From positions 95,642,713 through 95,706,712 of the forward strand of contig JBCNJP010000017.1 in the NCBI GenBank assembly GCA_039602395.1: 64,000 bases of DNA, given 5' to 3'. Positions 22,911 to 33,627 of this stretch are shown here, piece after piece; positions within the stretch are counted from its first letter, which is position 1; each line of letters starts with the position of its first letter. A program made the position numbers and the translations under genes. This DNA comes from Deinandra increscens subsp. villosa (Eukaryota; Streptophyta; Magnoliopsida; Asterales; Asteraceae). Under the pieces are notes generated by a model, which saw only the letters and a list, made by a program, of their open reading frames with translations, had not been told where the DNA came from and did not search any database.

Positions 22911-23464
22911 ATGTTATAATTTGAAATCTTTTCAAGACAAATCACTAATTAATAAGAAATTAAATGAACAACTTTTTGCTTTTAATCATCATTGAACGCA
23001 CAAAATAAAAAAAAGATAGCCTTCCTGATTTATGGTATAAGAAAACATAAGAGAGGTCTTAAGTATCTATGTATTAAAATATGGTCCAAGGATCGATTAT
23101 AACTCTAGTGAATTTTTTTTTTCTTTTTAACAAAATCAACTCGCTTGTGGATACACACGTGCTTATCTTTAATGCTACGTCAAATCATGCATGTTTGCGG
23201 TCTGAAAACAATTACTAGATTTTTTAGGATAAACTACATCATATATTTACTTTACATGACTTCAATCCTCACTCTTTTGTTTACTACATGAAGGTATACT
23301 TTGTGAAATATTTTACTAGGAACTCTCCACGTGGCAAGCTCTAAATGTGACCCGTGATAATAACGAACCAATCACACGCAAGTACTGTTTATTAAAGTTT
23401 TATTTTATAAATTATAATAAAATTATAAATTATGATGAATGAGTTGTTAGCCAATTCAAGTGTA
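22911..23464. other. Intergenic DNA, nothing recognised
   Basis: AT-rich, no open frame of note, no repeat structure found by eye. Ends at the target duplication of element C. Confidence 0.6.
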
Positions 23465-23469
23465 CCCTT

Positions 23470-23899
23470 TGTAGAGGCTAAATTATGAGGCTTGTAATAT
23501 TAAATAAGTTGGGCTGGGCTTAGAGGGTTTCATTAGATTAGTAGGCTAGTTTTATTATGTTTAGGCTAGTTTACTATTAGATTGGGCATGGGCTTGGGTT
23601 TATGATTGGGCTTATTGGGTTTATGATTAGCCCATTAGGTTGTAAGAGGTGGTATAAATACCACCTCATGTTTACGATTAAGGTAAGCATTCCATTTGAG
23701 TTCACGACATCTTCATCTTTGTGTGTGTTCACGATCAGATCTCTCGGTTGCTTCTAGTAGACGGTTTTACATTCAAGGCTTCATCTTTTCACTAGATCTA
23801 GTCTATTTCTTCTACTATTCTCTTGAATCAATCTCTCACGAGGATTCCGCACTCGTGTTTGATTAGTATATCGTGTTCTTGGTTGTTTTCGGACCTACA
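23470..23899 (+). repeat. 5' LTR of element C
   Basis: 430 bp, TGTAGAGGCT to GGACCTACA. TATA box in an inverted repeat (23646-23667). A consensus splice donor AAG/GTAAGC is cut after 23682, immediately downstream of a GTTTACGA motif copy. Confidence 0.95.
23646..23667 (+). promoter_or_regulatory. TATA box inside an inverted repeat
   Basis: GAGGTGGTAT-AA-ATACCACCTC: 10-bp perfect arms around two A, giving GTATAAATA in the centre. The same block is at 28863-28884 in the 3' LTR. Probable LTR core promoter. Confidence 0.75.
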
Positions 23900-23901
23900 A
23901 T

Positions 23902-23915
23902 TGGTATCAGAGCCA
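23902..23915 (+). other. Primer-binding site of element C
   Basis: TGGTATCAGAGCCA two bases after the LTR, matching initiator-Met tRNA. Confidence 0.92.
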
Positions 23916-24002
23916 AGAAACAAGTGTTTCGAGGTTCTCACGATATAGATTCAAGTGTTTTTCTGGGTTGGTGTTCGTGTTTTTGAAGATTCGAAGGTTT
24001 TC

Positions 24003-24380
24003 TGGGTGTTTACGATCATCGCTGCTGCTGTGTTCATCGTGTTTCGGTGTTTACGACTGCAAAATCTGGGTTTTGGCTTGAAGATTGTCTGTTTACGATC
24101 AGGCGAAAGTTGTTTACGATTGTACTTGCTGTTGTACTGGTGTTTACGACCTTGCAAAGTCGTAAAAGGGTGTTTACGACTTGTTCTAATCGGGATCAGG
24201 CGTTTACGATTGGCGGAGTCGTAAACTGTGTTCGTAATCGGTGTTTACGATTTTTAAAGGCGGTGTATGTTTACGACTGACACGTGTTATCGCAAACGGT
24301 GTTTTCGATCGTAATCGGTTGTTGTGGATCGTAATCAGGTGTTATTGGATCGTAATCAGGTGTTATTGAATCGTAATCAG
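24003..24380 (+). repeat. GTTTACGA leader array of element C
   Basis: Nine exact GTTTACGA copies by eye (mostly as GTGTTTACGAY) at irregular spacing, plus two inverted GTCGTAAA copies and about six TCGTAATC variants nearby. Lies between PBS and gag. One copy also sits in each LTR just before the splice donor. Confidence 0.85.
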
Positions 24381-24428
24381 TGTTTTTGGACGTTTGGACT
24401 TTAGTTTTAGGTTTCCTAAGCTTTCGTA

Positions 24429-26357
24429 ATGGATTCGGTTGAAGAAAAGAATATATTGGAGGACGATGATGCTGAGATATGCCCCAATCCTACTTGTGCT
24501 CGGATAATTCCTGAACTTAAAGAAATGTGTAGAAATTTTCAGTCAGAATTGTTTGAGACAAAGTGCGAGAAGAGTTCCTTTAAGGGTAGATGGCAAAAGA
24601 ATGAAGAGAAGGTAAAAGCTCAGAAATTAGATATAGTGAAATATAAGAACCTTGCAACTGAGAACGCCTATTTGTATGACAACGCTAAGTTAGAAATAGC
24701 TGAGCTAAGTAAGCAGATAGATGACCTTAAGCATAGGAACAATGAGATGCAGGTTAAACTTGATATGAATCAAATGAGAAGCAAAAGAATGCTTGATGCT
24801 GGAAAGGAATTGTCACATGCTGTTGTGACTGGTCAAGTTGGGAAACACACACCTGGATTTGGGTCAGAAAAGACTGATAAGGCCTTGGCTGCAAACAACA
24901 TTATTCCTCCACCAGTTCCAAGAGACATTATAGGAATGCTACTTAGTGAGGATCAAGTTGAACGAACCGAGTCAGATTATAAAGAAGCTGCTCCTCCTAT
25001 TGATAGTGCCTTGGTTGGAACCACACCATTGACTCAAGAGGAAATAGACAACGAGGCAAACATGACATATGGTGAAGGGAGAATAGAGGATCTATCAAGA
25101 GATGATGCTGAGTGCCAGGAGTATAACAGATGTCATAGCTCCAAGTCTGATGAAGCTGGGGTAGAGTTAAAACCATACCCTAAAATTGAAACCCCATGCT
25201 TGAAAGTAATTGACAAAGTTAAAAGGGAAAAGGTGATCTTGACGACACGGCCTGGGGGGAAGATCTTTATGACATCTGGATCTATGTTTGACCAAGAACC
25301 AGATGTTGGGTATGACTTACCATCCTTCTCCTCCAAGTTCAAGGGACTAACTGATGGAGTGATCGGTGAAGCTAAAGTTGAGAAGCCAAAGATCACCATC
25401 AAGCATCCGAGTGTGAAGCCAACAACTGTGGTGAAGAATGATAAGATAAAAAGTGTGGCTGTGTCTCCCATTTCTTCAGTTGGATCATGCAGTTGCTGTT
25501 GTAATTGCAAGGATGGTGCTTCAACGTCAAAGAATCAAGGAAGCACAAAGATAGTAAAGACAGGTTCGACACAGGCTTTGACAAACCAGCAGAAAGTCAA
25601 ATCTGAAGCTGCAGTCAAACCAAAGAAGCAGACACAAGGCAAACCAGCTCCATATCAGCCACCGAAGACAAATGGGTACACGTCTGACTTCTATCTAAAG
25701 AAGCAGACTTGCTTTAATTGTGGCATTGCTGGTCATATTGCTAGAAACTGTCTTTATCGCCACTATGAACCCTACTATCCGCAAAGTCAAAGGGTTTCAT
25801 CTCAGGAGTCAGTTAAGTCTAAGCCGATGATGGTGCAGAAACCTAAGGCAATGAAGACTATTACTCCTAAGGTTAAACCCTCTGATCAACATTGGGGTGC
25901 TGCCAAAGCTGAAAGAAACTCTTTAAACCAAAACAACAGCTTCTCAAGTTACCAAAATTTCCAAAAACAGGTGAAGAAACCATTTTCAAAACAAGCAAAG
26001 TCTGAAAAACCCAAGGTTACCCCTTCCAAGGTAACTAAAAATGTTTTGAAAAATAATGCTAAAACGAAGAAGGTTGAAATACCTAAAGTCACAACTCAAA
26101 AGGTGACTAAAACAAAAACTGTTTTGAAAAGTGAATCTAAAATGAAGAAGGTTGAAATACCTAAGGTCACAACTCCAAAAGTGACTAAAACAAATGTTAA
26201 ATCATCTGGAATTTGGAAGCCAAAAGTCAAGGCAGCTACAACCGAATCATCACAACTTCCTGATTTTTCAAAAGGAATGTTTTTAAAAGAAGTTTCATTC
26301 ATTGATTCCTCAGGTGTACCCAGAAAAACAATGGCCTGGGTACCACTGGCTAACTAA
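24429..26357 (+). CDS. Intact 642-aa gag polyprotein of element C
   Basis: Structural gag of a non-autonomous LTR retrotransposon, expected to form the virus-like particle that packages its RNA. Residues about 30-125 are a heptad-rich coiled coil. Residues 353-360 form a cysteine cluster (SCSCCCNC). Residues 428-441 are a CCHC knuckle (CFNCGIAGHIARNC), the nucleic-acid-binding nucleocapsid signature. Residues 500-605 are very lysine-rich and carry a repeated KKVEIPKVTT.KVTK unit. The protein ends WVPLAN, where pol begins in coding relatives; here a stop follows and no pol exists. The start is the first ATG after the leader, shortly after candidate splice acceptors at 24404, 24410 and 24420. 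The frame is undamaged, consistent with recent insertion. Confidence 0.85.
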   Translation: MDSVEEKNILEDDDAEICPNPTCARIIPELKEMCRNFQSELFETKCEKSSFKGRWQKNEEKVKAQKLDIVKYKNLATENAYLYDNAKLEIAELSKQIDDLKHRNNEMQVKLDMNQMRSKRMLDAGKELSHAVVTGQVGKHTPGFGSEKTDKALAANNIIPPPVPRDIIGMLLSEDQVERTESDYKEAAPPIDSALVGTTPLTQEEIDNEANMTYGEGRIEDLSRDDAECQEYNRCHSSKSDEAGVELKPYPKIETPCLKVIDKVKREKVILTTRPGGKIFMTSGSMFDQEPDVGYDLPSFSSKFKGLTDGVIGEAKVEKPKITIKHPSVKPTTVVKNDKIKSVAVSPISSVGSCSCCCNCKDGASTSKNQGSTKIVKTGSTQALTNQQKVKSEAAVKPKKQTQGKPAPYQPPKTNGYTSDFYLKKQTCFNCGIAGHIARNCLYRHYEPYYPQSQRVSSQESVKSKPMMVQKPKAMKTITPKVKPSDQHWGAAKAERNSLNQNNSFSSYQNFQKQVKKPFSKQAKSEKPKVTPSKVTKNVLKNNAKTKKVEIPKVTTQKVTKTKTVLKSESKMKKVEIPKVTTPKVTKTNVKSSGIWKPKVKAATTESSQLPDFSKGMFLKEVSFIDSSGVPRKTMAWVPLAN

Positions 26358-26753
26358 TCTCTCACTCTGTGCAGGAACGATCAAGGAGGATTATCACTAA
26401 CGTTTTTATTTACTAATGTGTTTGTTGATAAGTGATTGTTCCAGGCACAGTTTAGGAGACGTATCTTCATGTCATGTCAAGTAATCTATAAATGGAAGGT
26501 ATGTCTCATTGAGAGGTAAAAGGTAAAATTTCAGCACGAAAGGTAATGTTCTTAACTTGGTTGTGTGAATGAAGCGGCAAAGGGTGTTTTGAGTCAAACC
26601 AAATTTCCTAAAATTTTCAATTGATTGATTAAGTGTTTGACTTCAAATGAAATGAACGAGTGCATGTCATGAAACCCAATTTTCTAAAATTTTCAAAATC
26701 AATACTTTGAAAGTTAGCTTGGCCAGATGTCTTCAAAATTTGTATGTTTTTTA

Positions 26754-26787
<34 letters not shown>

Positions 26788-28686
26788 ATGATGCTCACAA
26801 AATTGTGACAATAAAAATCAAAAAGCAAGGGGAAGAAATGTAAAGAAGATGAAAATGTTGACCCCTCAAAAATAGTGTGCTTTTCAATTTTTAATTGTGT
26901 CTTGTTTTTGAGAAGTTTAGGGGAAGTAAAATGAATAACCGGGTTGGAGATGGCTGACACGCGTAAGGCGGAAGTGAAAGGCAAGCTCCACGGTGATATG
27001 CTCGGTAGGCTCGACCTAAACTTATGACCACCAATGAAAGTGCAGTAAACTTAAAAGATATATATGTTTAGTTTCTCATCCCAGGTTGCATGGTTTAAAA
27101 GACTGAGTCCCAGCAAAAACGGGTTGAGAGTGGTAATTATACCTAGTATTCACTCTCTCACACGTCATGTCTATGCTGTCATGACTACACCACATAATAA
27201 AAAGAAAAGAAAAAGAAATGAAAAAGATATAAAAAAAAAAATGAAAAAGAAAAGAGAAAAGATAATCACTCGGTTGGTCTTCTTTGCGTGCTTAGCGGCC
27301 GACCTGATCACCAACTGATGGTTAATGAAAATAAGTGGTAGTCATAACGGTGTTGCATGGTTCCTCAAGTTGGGGGTTTGTGAATCCTCAATAAACTCTG
27401 AGGTTGGGTAGGTTTTGCTGTGTACGCTTGGGTGTGGGGACAATTAAACATGACGGTAATAATGTACTATATTAAGCATGACGCATTCGGTTGGGATTAA
27501 ACGGGTTTGAGTTTAAAGCGGACAAACATACCGGCAATCACCTGGACTAGTCGAGTAACTGAAGCTGAAAAGGGTTCCTCAGTCAGATTCATACGGTTTG
27601 ATCCCTTGTAAACTTTCTCATGTTTGGTTTTTGTAAGTATTTGTTTGTTTTTATCTTTCGTGTGTGAGTCGTTAAGTTCTTTTTGGTGTGTTTTCGTCTT
27701 GGCCAGGTTGATTTGAGAAGTCAAAATGTGTTTTTCATGGGTTTTAATGCATGACTATATTGCCCTCCGACAGATCTTGCCAAATTTTTAGGGGAAGGAG
27801 AGGGGATAATAAGTATTATCCGAAGGGAACTCGAGGATGATACTTATTATCTAATGAAAAGACTTCCATAATACATAGTATCTAAAGGGAACTCGAAGAT
27901 AATATGTATTATCTCAGGGGAAGTCCTTAGCTGAGGGGAAGTAATCAGCTAAGGGGAAGTCTTTAGAGGTCTTTGGGTTCAGGGGAAGTTTTATAGAAAA
28001 CCCGTAATCTATATTAGGGTTTTTGGTTAAAATTATGTTAATTTGAATCAACTAAACTGATGATAATTATCTCTAACCCAAAGACCAGTCATCAAATGTC
28101 TGGTGGAGTATATTTTTTCAAATGTGTGTCAGACAGGTTGATGATAGAAAGTTGCTGCTGCTGATGCTGCTGCTGCTCAAAGTTAAAGAGCCAGCCGGAC
28201 AAGACTTCCATCTGAATAAGCAACAGTTCAGGGGAAGTTGTTGGTTTCTTTACACGCTTCTAAAAGATTTTCAAAGAAGATGCTCACAAGCTTAGGGGAA
28301 GCAGAAGACTTCAAGTCTCGTTGAAGAAAGTGATGCAGAGAGCAGTCAGAGATCATGAAGATCCAAGTTCAACAATCAAATTCTTCAAAGTTAGGGGTTT
28401 TCAAAATTTCAACCCTCTAATTTATGAAGATTCAAGACAGTTACCGAAGATTCAGCTAGAACCAGTTCTTTCAAAAGAAGCAAGTCATTGAGAATCCTCC
28501 ATCTCATTAACTTGTTCATTTCAAGAAGTTCGAGCTGTTGCTGTTCAAGAGAAAGTCCCAAGTGCCCGTCAAGAAACCCATTGAAGATTTCTGCGGAAAG
28601 AATCTTCATCAGCATCTGTGCCAGCCAGTCAAGAAGAAGTTTTTCAAAGATCGAAGACATTTAATATCTCAAGCCTAGGGGAAGAT
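26358..28686 (+). other. Non-coding 3' region of element C
   Basis: No open frame of significance. Contains a poly-A run (about 26760-26785), a block shared with 4500-4990 (27050-27540), a GCTGCTGCT run near 28145-28175, and about eleven AGGGGAAG motifs (first near 26829 and 26920, then 27791-28678). The last one abuts the 3' LTR and is the likely polypurine tract. Confidence 0.8.
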
Positions 28687-29116
28687 TGTAGAGGCTAGAT
28701 TATGAGGCTTGTAATATTAAATAAGTTGGGCTGGGCTTAGAGGGTTTCATTAGATTAGTAGGCTAGTTTTATTATGTTTAGGCTAGTTTACTATTAGATT
28801 GGGCATGGGCTTGGGTTTATGATTGGGCTTATTGGGTTTATGATTAGCCCATTAGGTTGTAAGAGGTGGTATAAATACCACCTCATGTTTACGATTAAGG
28901 TAAGCATTCCATTTGAGTTCACGACATCTTCATCTTTGTGTGTGTTCACGATCAGATCTCTCGGTTGCTTCTAGTAGACGGTTTTACATTCAAGGCTTCA
29001 TCTTTTCACTAGATCTAGTCTATTTCTTCTACTATTCTCTTGAATCAATCTCTCACGAGGATTCCGCACTCGTGTTTGATTAGTATATCGTGTTCTTGGT
29101 TGTTTTCGGACCTACA
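28687..29116 (+). repeat. 3' LTR of element C
   Basis: 430 bp, one difference from the 5' LTR. Followed by TSD CCCTT at 29117-29121. Confidence 0.95.
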
Positions 29117-29121
29117 CCCTT

Positions 29122-30300
29122 GACCACCATTCCCTAGCTAGTGGCTTTCTCTGTTTAGTGGAGTCATAAAGTTCTTTAAGAAAAGAAAGAGCACTCCGCA
29201 TTTTTATAGTTGGAATAAGATGTTAGCCAATTTAAGTCGATAACACATTACAAAACACCACTCGCCTGATTCACATTACGAATCAATTATCAAAAAACGA
29301 TGAATTGATCTACGTTTTGAAGAACTCCAAGATGCTTGGATCATGTCATAGAGCGATTTGTTTTGATCATTTGTTTTTATTATTAACGTATATGACTTAT
29401 AAAATTGGTTTATAGATGTGTCTAAACTTCATTCGTCAAATAAAATTACTTATGCATGAAAACTACAGGGAATATGCTATTGCAACTTTAATTATGGGAA
29501 ATGTATGATCACAAAAGCCAAGTAGTTTTTATTTAACTAATGATATTCCGACACATAAGAGAGAAGGAGGTGAGAGATCATTACCCTTAGGGTACTTTTT
29601 TAGGAGGTGATCTAAAAACTATCTTTAGGATACTTTTTTTATTATTATTTTTAATGTGAGAGTAATTAAAAAAATAAAAATTGAAAATGGCTACAAATCG
29701 GTTTCTTGATTTTACCCGAGAGTAGCCGCAAGAATGGGGTATGGGTACCCGCAGAAACCGAGTTAGCCGAGGGGCGAGGGGATACCCGCACCCACTCCGC
29801 CCCATTATGCATTTAATTTCACAAGTAAAACATACGCTTTTATTGATAAAATATGTGTTAAAAAGGTGATACATAAGACTGGTTTAACTGATAATTTGAT
29901 TTTTGATAGTCGTTTTATATAATGAGGTGGATACCTTACCATTAAATTATAAAACTGCTAAATATAACTATAACGACGACTTCTCTCTCACACGGCTATA
30001 TAGTATATCACATCCTAAAATCTAAAATATAACTACCTTATTCATTTCTCTTTTCTAGACCCTAAAAGTTTTTATACAAATAACAAATGTGTCATAAATT
30101 CTTTATTATATTTGATTTTTTTTTATTATTTATCTATTTTAAAAATTATTTCTTTAATTAAAAAAGAAGAAGTCAAAATTTATAATTTGAATTGACAAAT
30201 GAAGAAAGCAACCTTCCCTTCCTCTCTTTTTTGTCAAATATGAGACCCACATCGGATACTTCATGATCATCTAAATCAAAAGCCTTCTCAAGGATTCACC

Positions 30301-30301
<1 letters not shown>
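29122..30301. other. Intergenic DNA upstream of the host gene
   Basis: No gene seen. A GC-rich patch near 29730-29800 (GGGTATGGGTACCCGC) resembles hAT-type repeat debris, but no ends were found. The rest is AT-rich. Confidence 0.45.

Positions 30302-30338
<37 letters not shown>
30302..30338. repeat. Poly-C run (37)
   Basis: Thirty-seven consecutive C, ending about 115 bp before the inferred 5' UTR splice donor of the DUF688 gene. Either a real mononucleotide tract in the promoter/5' UTR or a homopolymer assembly artefact. Confidence 0.85.
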
Positions 30339-30340
<2 letters not shown>

Positions 30341-30359
30341 ATCAAGACTAAAACCACTA

Positions 30360-31145
30360 CTCCAGTTTCACACACACTTCAATCTTCCCTCCTCAATTCT
30401 CGCCATCATTCAAGGCCCCGAATTTCTCCACAATCCCATTTTCTCCATAACTGTGGTAAGCAAAATACTTGCTTTTTTCTTTTCAACAATTTCTTTATTT
30501 TCATCATTATCCCCCAAGAACAAATTCTAGGTTTGAAATCGTTCCCAATTTCAAAATTCACTCGAATGTAAGCACAATCTTGAAGAAGTTTCAAATTCCC
30601 ATACTCCCCTGTTTAACAATTATCTAATTTGTTTTATCATATCTTCCTAATTTTCAGATTTGGTTGACTTTAATTCTGGTTCTTCATAGTTGCCATATTT
30701 AGCAATTTCTGGCTTAGTGTAAGTTTCCGTACTTGGTTAATTCTTTCCCAAATCTAGAAAAAATGTTCCTCTGTTTTCTTGTAGATGAAACTTCAATAAC
30801 ACATTGCATAATTTCATTATGTTTATATATAAATTTATGTTTTTGTAGTTAAAAAAATTTAATTTGGGTTAATTTATAAAGATTCTTAGAAAACCCAATT
30901 GAAATACCAAATTATTATTTAATTTTAAATCTACCCTCCATAAAGCTTTATGCTTTCATCATTTAAAGGGTTTCCCCTGTTTCTTTTTTCTTAAGCCAGG
31001 CATGGGATTCTGATATTTCCTGTCGTTTAAATTTCCCCAAATTTGATGATTTAGATATTAATCAAAGTAACTTCTCATTGTTTTCTGCTTTTAATTCTGT
31101 TAATTTTGCAGTTCTTATAACCTGCAAAGAATCTAAAGCTCGAAA
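30360..31145 (+). promoter_or_regulatory. 5' UTR and leader intron of the DUF688 gene
   Basis: CT-rich UTR-like sequence at 30360-30455 is followed by a donor CTGTG/GTAAGC. An acceptor TTAATTTTGCAG ends at 31111, leaving 34 nt of UTR before the ATG at 31146. Inferred intron 30456-31111. Splice signals only; no transcript evidence. Confidence 0.55.
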
Positions 31146-33627
31146 ATGGTTGAAAAAAAGCTTGATTTGAATGCTCCTCTGCTCTCCGTCAGACGATTTC
31201 GCAATTCCAGCAGAAAATCAAGAACCACCCGGCAACAATCCCTTCCGGTTACCCGATCTCAACCCGAATCCGAAGTCACAAAACCCGCCGCCATTCCCTT
31301 CGTCTGGGAGCAAATTCCCGGACAAGCGAAAACCCTAAACCCTAAGCCCGAACCGAAAAATATTGACCAACAATCACCGAAATCCGCAGATGGTGATGGA
31401 ATCGAAACACTTTCTATGTCGTTTTCATGCAATGATAGTGATCCGGATAGCGAAACAGAGTCTTCGAGATCGTTCTGTTCTGATTTCCAAACGCGCGATT
31501 ATCTCATGAATCGGTTCTTGCCCGCAGCCAAGTCGATGATCGTCGAAACGCCGCAATATGTATCCAAGAAGCAAGAAGATCCGGTTGTTGAGCCTCCTAA
31601 GTATGTCAAGAAGGTTTATAGTGGCGAATTGAGGCCATTGTTGCTCGAAAAGTATCCGGTCAATTCGTATAATCACGAGATTGATGATCAAAGTGTTGTG
31701 GTTGATGATGATGATGGGAAGAAGAAATGGAGCAAGAAGGGTTTTGGATTCTTTCTTCCTCGAATATGCACGAAACGTTCTTCGTGCATTTCGAATCCGA
31801 TTGAGGGAGTGAAAGCGAAGATTCATCGGAGCCGGTCTCCGGTGCCTAGTTCACCGGGACCGGCTCCTCGGCTCTCCCGGAGAACTTCTTATAGTGGGCC
31901 TTTGACTCCGAGTTTTGAGAAGGTAATTTTTGTGAGTTTAATGATAAATTCTGGTTGAATTTTCTTGTTTTTTTTTGATATATGATTAGATAACATTAAG
32001 TAGTTAGAAATACATGTAAACGAGTCGAGCTCGAATTGAATAAATTCAGATTGAATTCATTTCAAACATTATTCATAAAACTTAGCTCGACTTTGTAAAT
32101 CGATTTGAATCAAATTCGCATTGAATTCATTTAAAACACTATTTATTAAACTTAGCTCGAGCCGGCTTCCAAGGCTAAAAACCTTCTATTTATATAACTT
32201 TATTTGATCTATTAGATATATATTTTTCTAAATTTCTAATAATATATATGTAAATTATATCAAAATAATTAAAATAATATATATTATGTTATATAAAAAA
32301 TATAACTATAAATATATGAAAATTTAATTATAAAAATATAAAAATTAAATAATTTAATAATAAACAAGGTGCACTCAAGTTTTAATAATTTCTTTGCTTA
32401 AGCTTCAAAAGACAAAGCTCTATACGAGTAATCTCTAGCTCAAACTCTATTAAATTTTAAACAGGTCGAGCTCAAATCTAGATAAACTTAGACTCCGCTT
32501 GATACATTTTGTTTAGACCCTTAAACTTAATGAGTCCAATAAAACTATAAAGCTTGTAAAATAATCATATGTGATTAATTTAATCAGTTTAGAAAAGAGA
32601 ATCCAAACATTGTTCTTGCATATAAAGTAGTAAATTTAATGGCTCTTAAACACTTCTTGTCTTGCAGCAAGCTATGGATGCTGTAGTTATGAAAAGAGCC
32701 GAGTCTCAATCGAAAGAAGCACACGAAACGCGCCACAAATCAAATCCACTGGCTCGCTCGGGCAACTCCTTACCGTCATCTCCCCACCGAGGGTTATCGA
32801 GTAGCGGTCGCATATCCCCATATCGTAACGAATCCCCTCGATCTCCGTTCCATGATGGGGCCCGGTTTCTTGGAGTTCCAAAAGATGCTCAGAATCAGAT
32901 TGTTAAACCTAAAACCTGCCCTTCTCTTAATGTGAAAAGCCATTTTTCGCCTCGTTTGATACATGACAGTCCTTCGATAGTACCCGAGAAGACGTTGTAC
33001 ATAGACTGGATTGAAAAACCATCAAACCCGACACAAAACGAGGCCAAGATTGAGCCAAATGGCGATTTGGAGGGCTTGGCTCGCGTCCCTCCACTGCCTA
33101 AATCACCCTCGGAATCATGGCTTTGGCGTAAGATGACGCTTAGGAGTCCGTTTCCGAAGAAGCTACAACAAACTCGTGTTGAAAAGAGTCGTTTGAATGG
33201 ACCAAAATGGGAATCACTTGTGAAGACTTCTAATATGCATTATGATTCGGCACGGTATTCCGAGGTATAGTCTCACAGTCAGAACAGGTTCAGGTCAAAA
33301 CGTATAGTTTTTTCTTTTTGGTACGGGTTGAAATGAGTTGACTTAAGTTGACTTGAACACTTTTTACCCCAAACTTCTAAATTTTTTCATATGTGATTAC
33401 TTTTTCAAACATTATTTAAAAAAAAATGCATACATCTTATTAGTATCTACTTTTTCTTTTTTCCTAATGAAATGATTTATTTGGTTTTATTTATGCAAAA
33501 TACACTATGGTTCCTAATCTAAGCATTTTTAACATGATAATTCAGAATCTGAACCTTTTAATCTTGTTTGTCGTACTAATCGCAGGAACTGCTTAGCGTC
33601 TCCAAGTACACAGAGATCTCGTTCTGA
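31146..33627 (+). CDS. DUF688-family protein, three coding exons
   Basis: The only host gene recognised. Coding exons by signal and phase: 31146-31922 (777 nt), 32668-33264 (597 nt), 33586-33627 (42 nt, ending TGA), for 471 residues. Junctions: GAGAAG/GTAATT...TTGCAG/CAAGCT and CCGAG/GTATAG...ATCGCAG/GAACTG, both in phase 0. Without the last splice the second exon reads into a stop at 33268; the spliced ending (YSEELLSV...) fits my memory of family C-termini better. Motifs: N-terminal LDLNAPLLSVRRF, then PFVWEQIPGQAK (the family's PFxWExxPG hallmark), a serine/acid-rich stretch, a proline-serine-rich middle and C-terminal ESWLWRKM and KWESLVKTSN. No signal peptide or membrane segment. Function of the family is unknown; likely disordered. 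Confidence 0.85.
32010..32525. repeat. Possible repeat relic in intron 1
   Basis: Intron 1 holds repeated GTCGAGCTCGAAT / CTTAGCTCGA phrases and a duplicated block (GATTGAATTCATTTCAAACA and GCATTGAATTCATTTAAAACA about 65 bp apart), reminiscent of degraded hAT-type repeats. No TIR or TSD was established. Confidence 0.35.

Larger units (their letters stand above)
23470..29116 (+). mobile_element. Element C: young gag-only LTR retrotransposon
   Basis: 5,647 bp, complete. Two 430-bp LTRs differ at only one position seen (A at 23481, G at 28698). TSD CCCTT (23465-23469 and 29117-29121); PBS TGGTATCAGAGCCA at 23902; polypurine AGGGGAAG next to the 3' LTR. It encodes a single intact 642-aa gag and no pol, so it must use enzymes from another element. 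Multiplied AGGGGAAG motifs before the 3' LTR and a palindromic TATA region in the LTR are features described for Sireviruses (Maximus/SIRE lineage), so it is probably a non-autonomous Sirevirus derivative. Confidence 0.92.

Noticed and set aside
23951..24280. ORFs of 68-89 codons before element C gag
   Set aside because: Translations of GTTTACGA repeats in the leader, on both strands.
25133..25510. 125-codon antisense ORF
   Set aside because: Shadow of the intact gag of element C; no own signals.
31425..31826. 133-codon antisense ORF over DUF688 exon 1
   Set aside because: Shadow of the coding exon; no promoter or homology.
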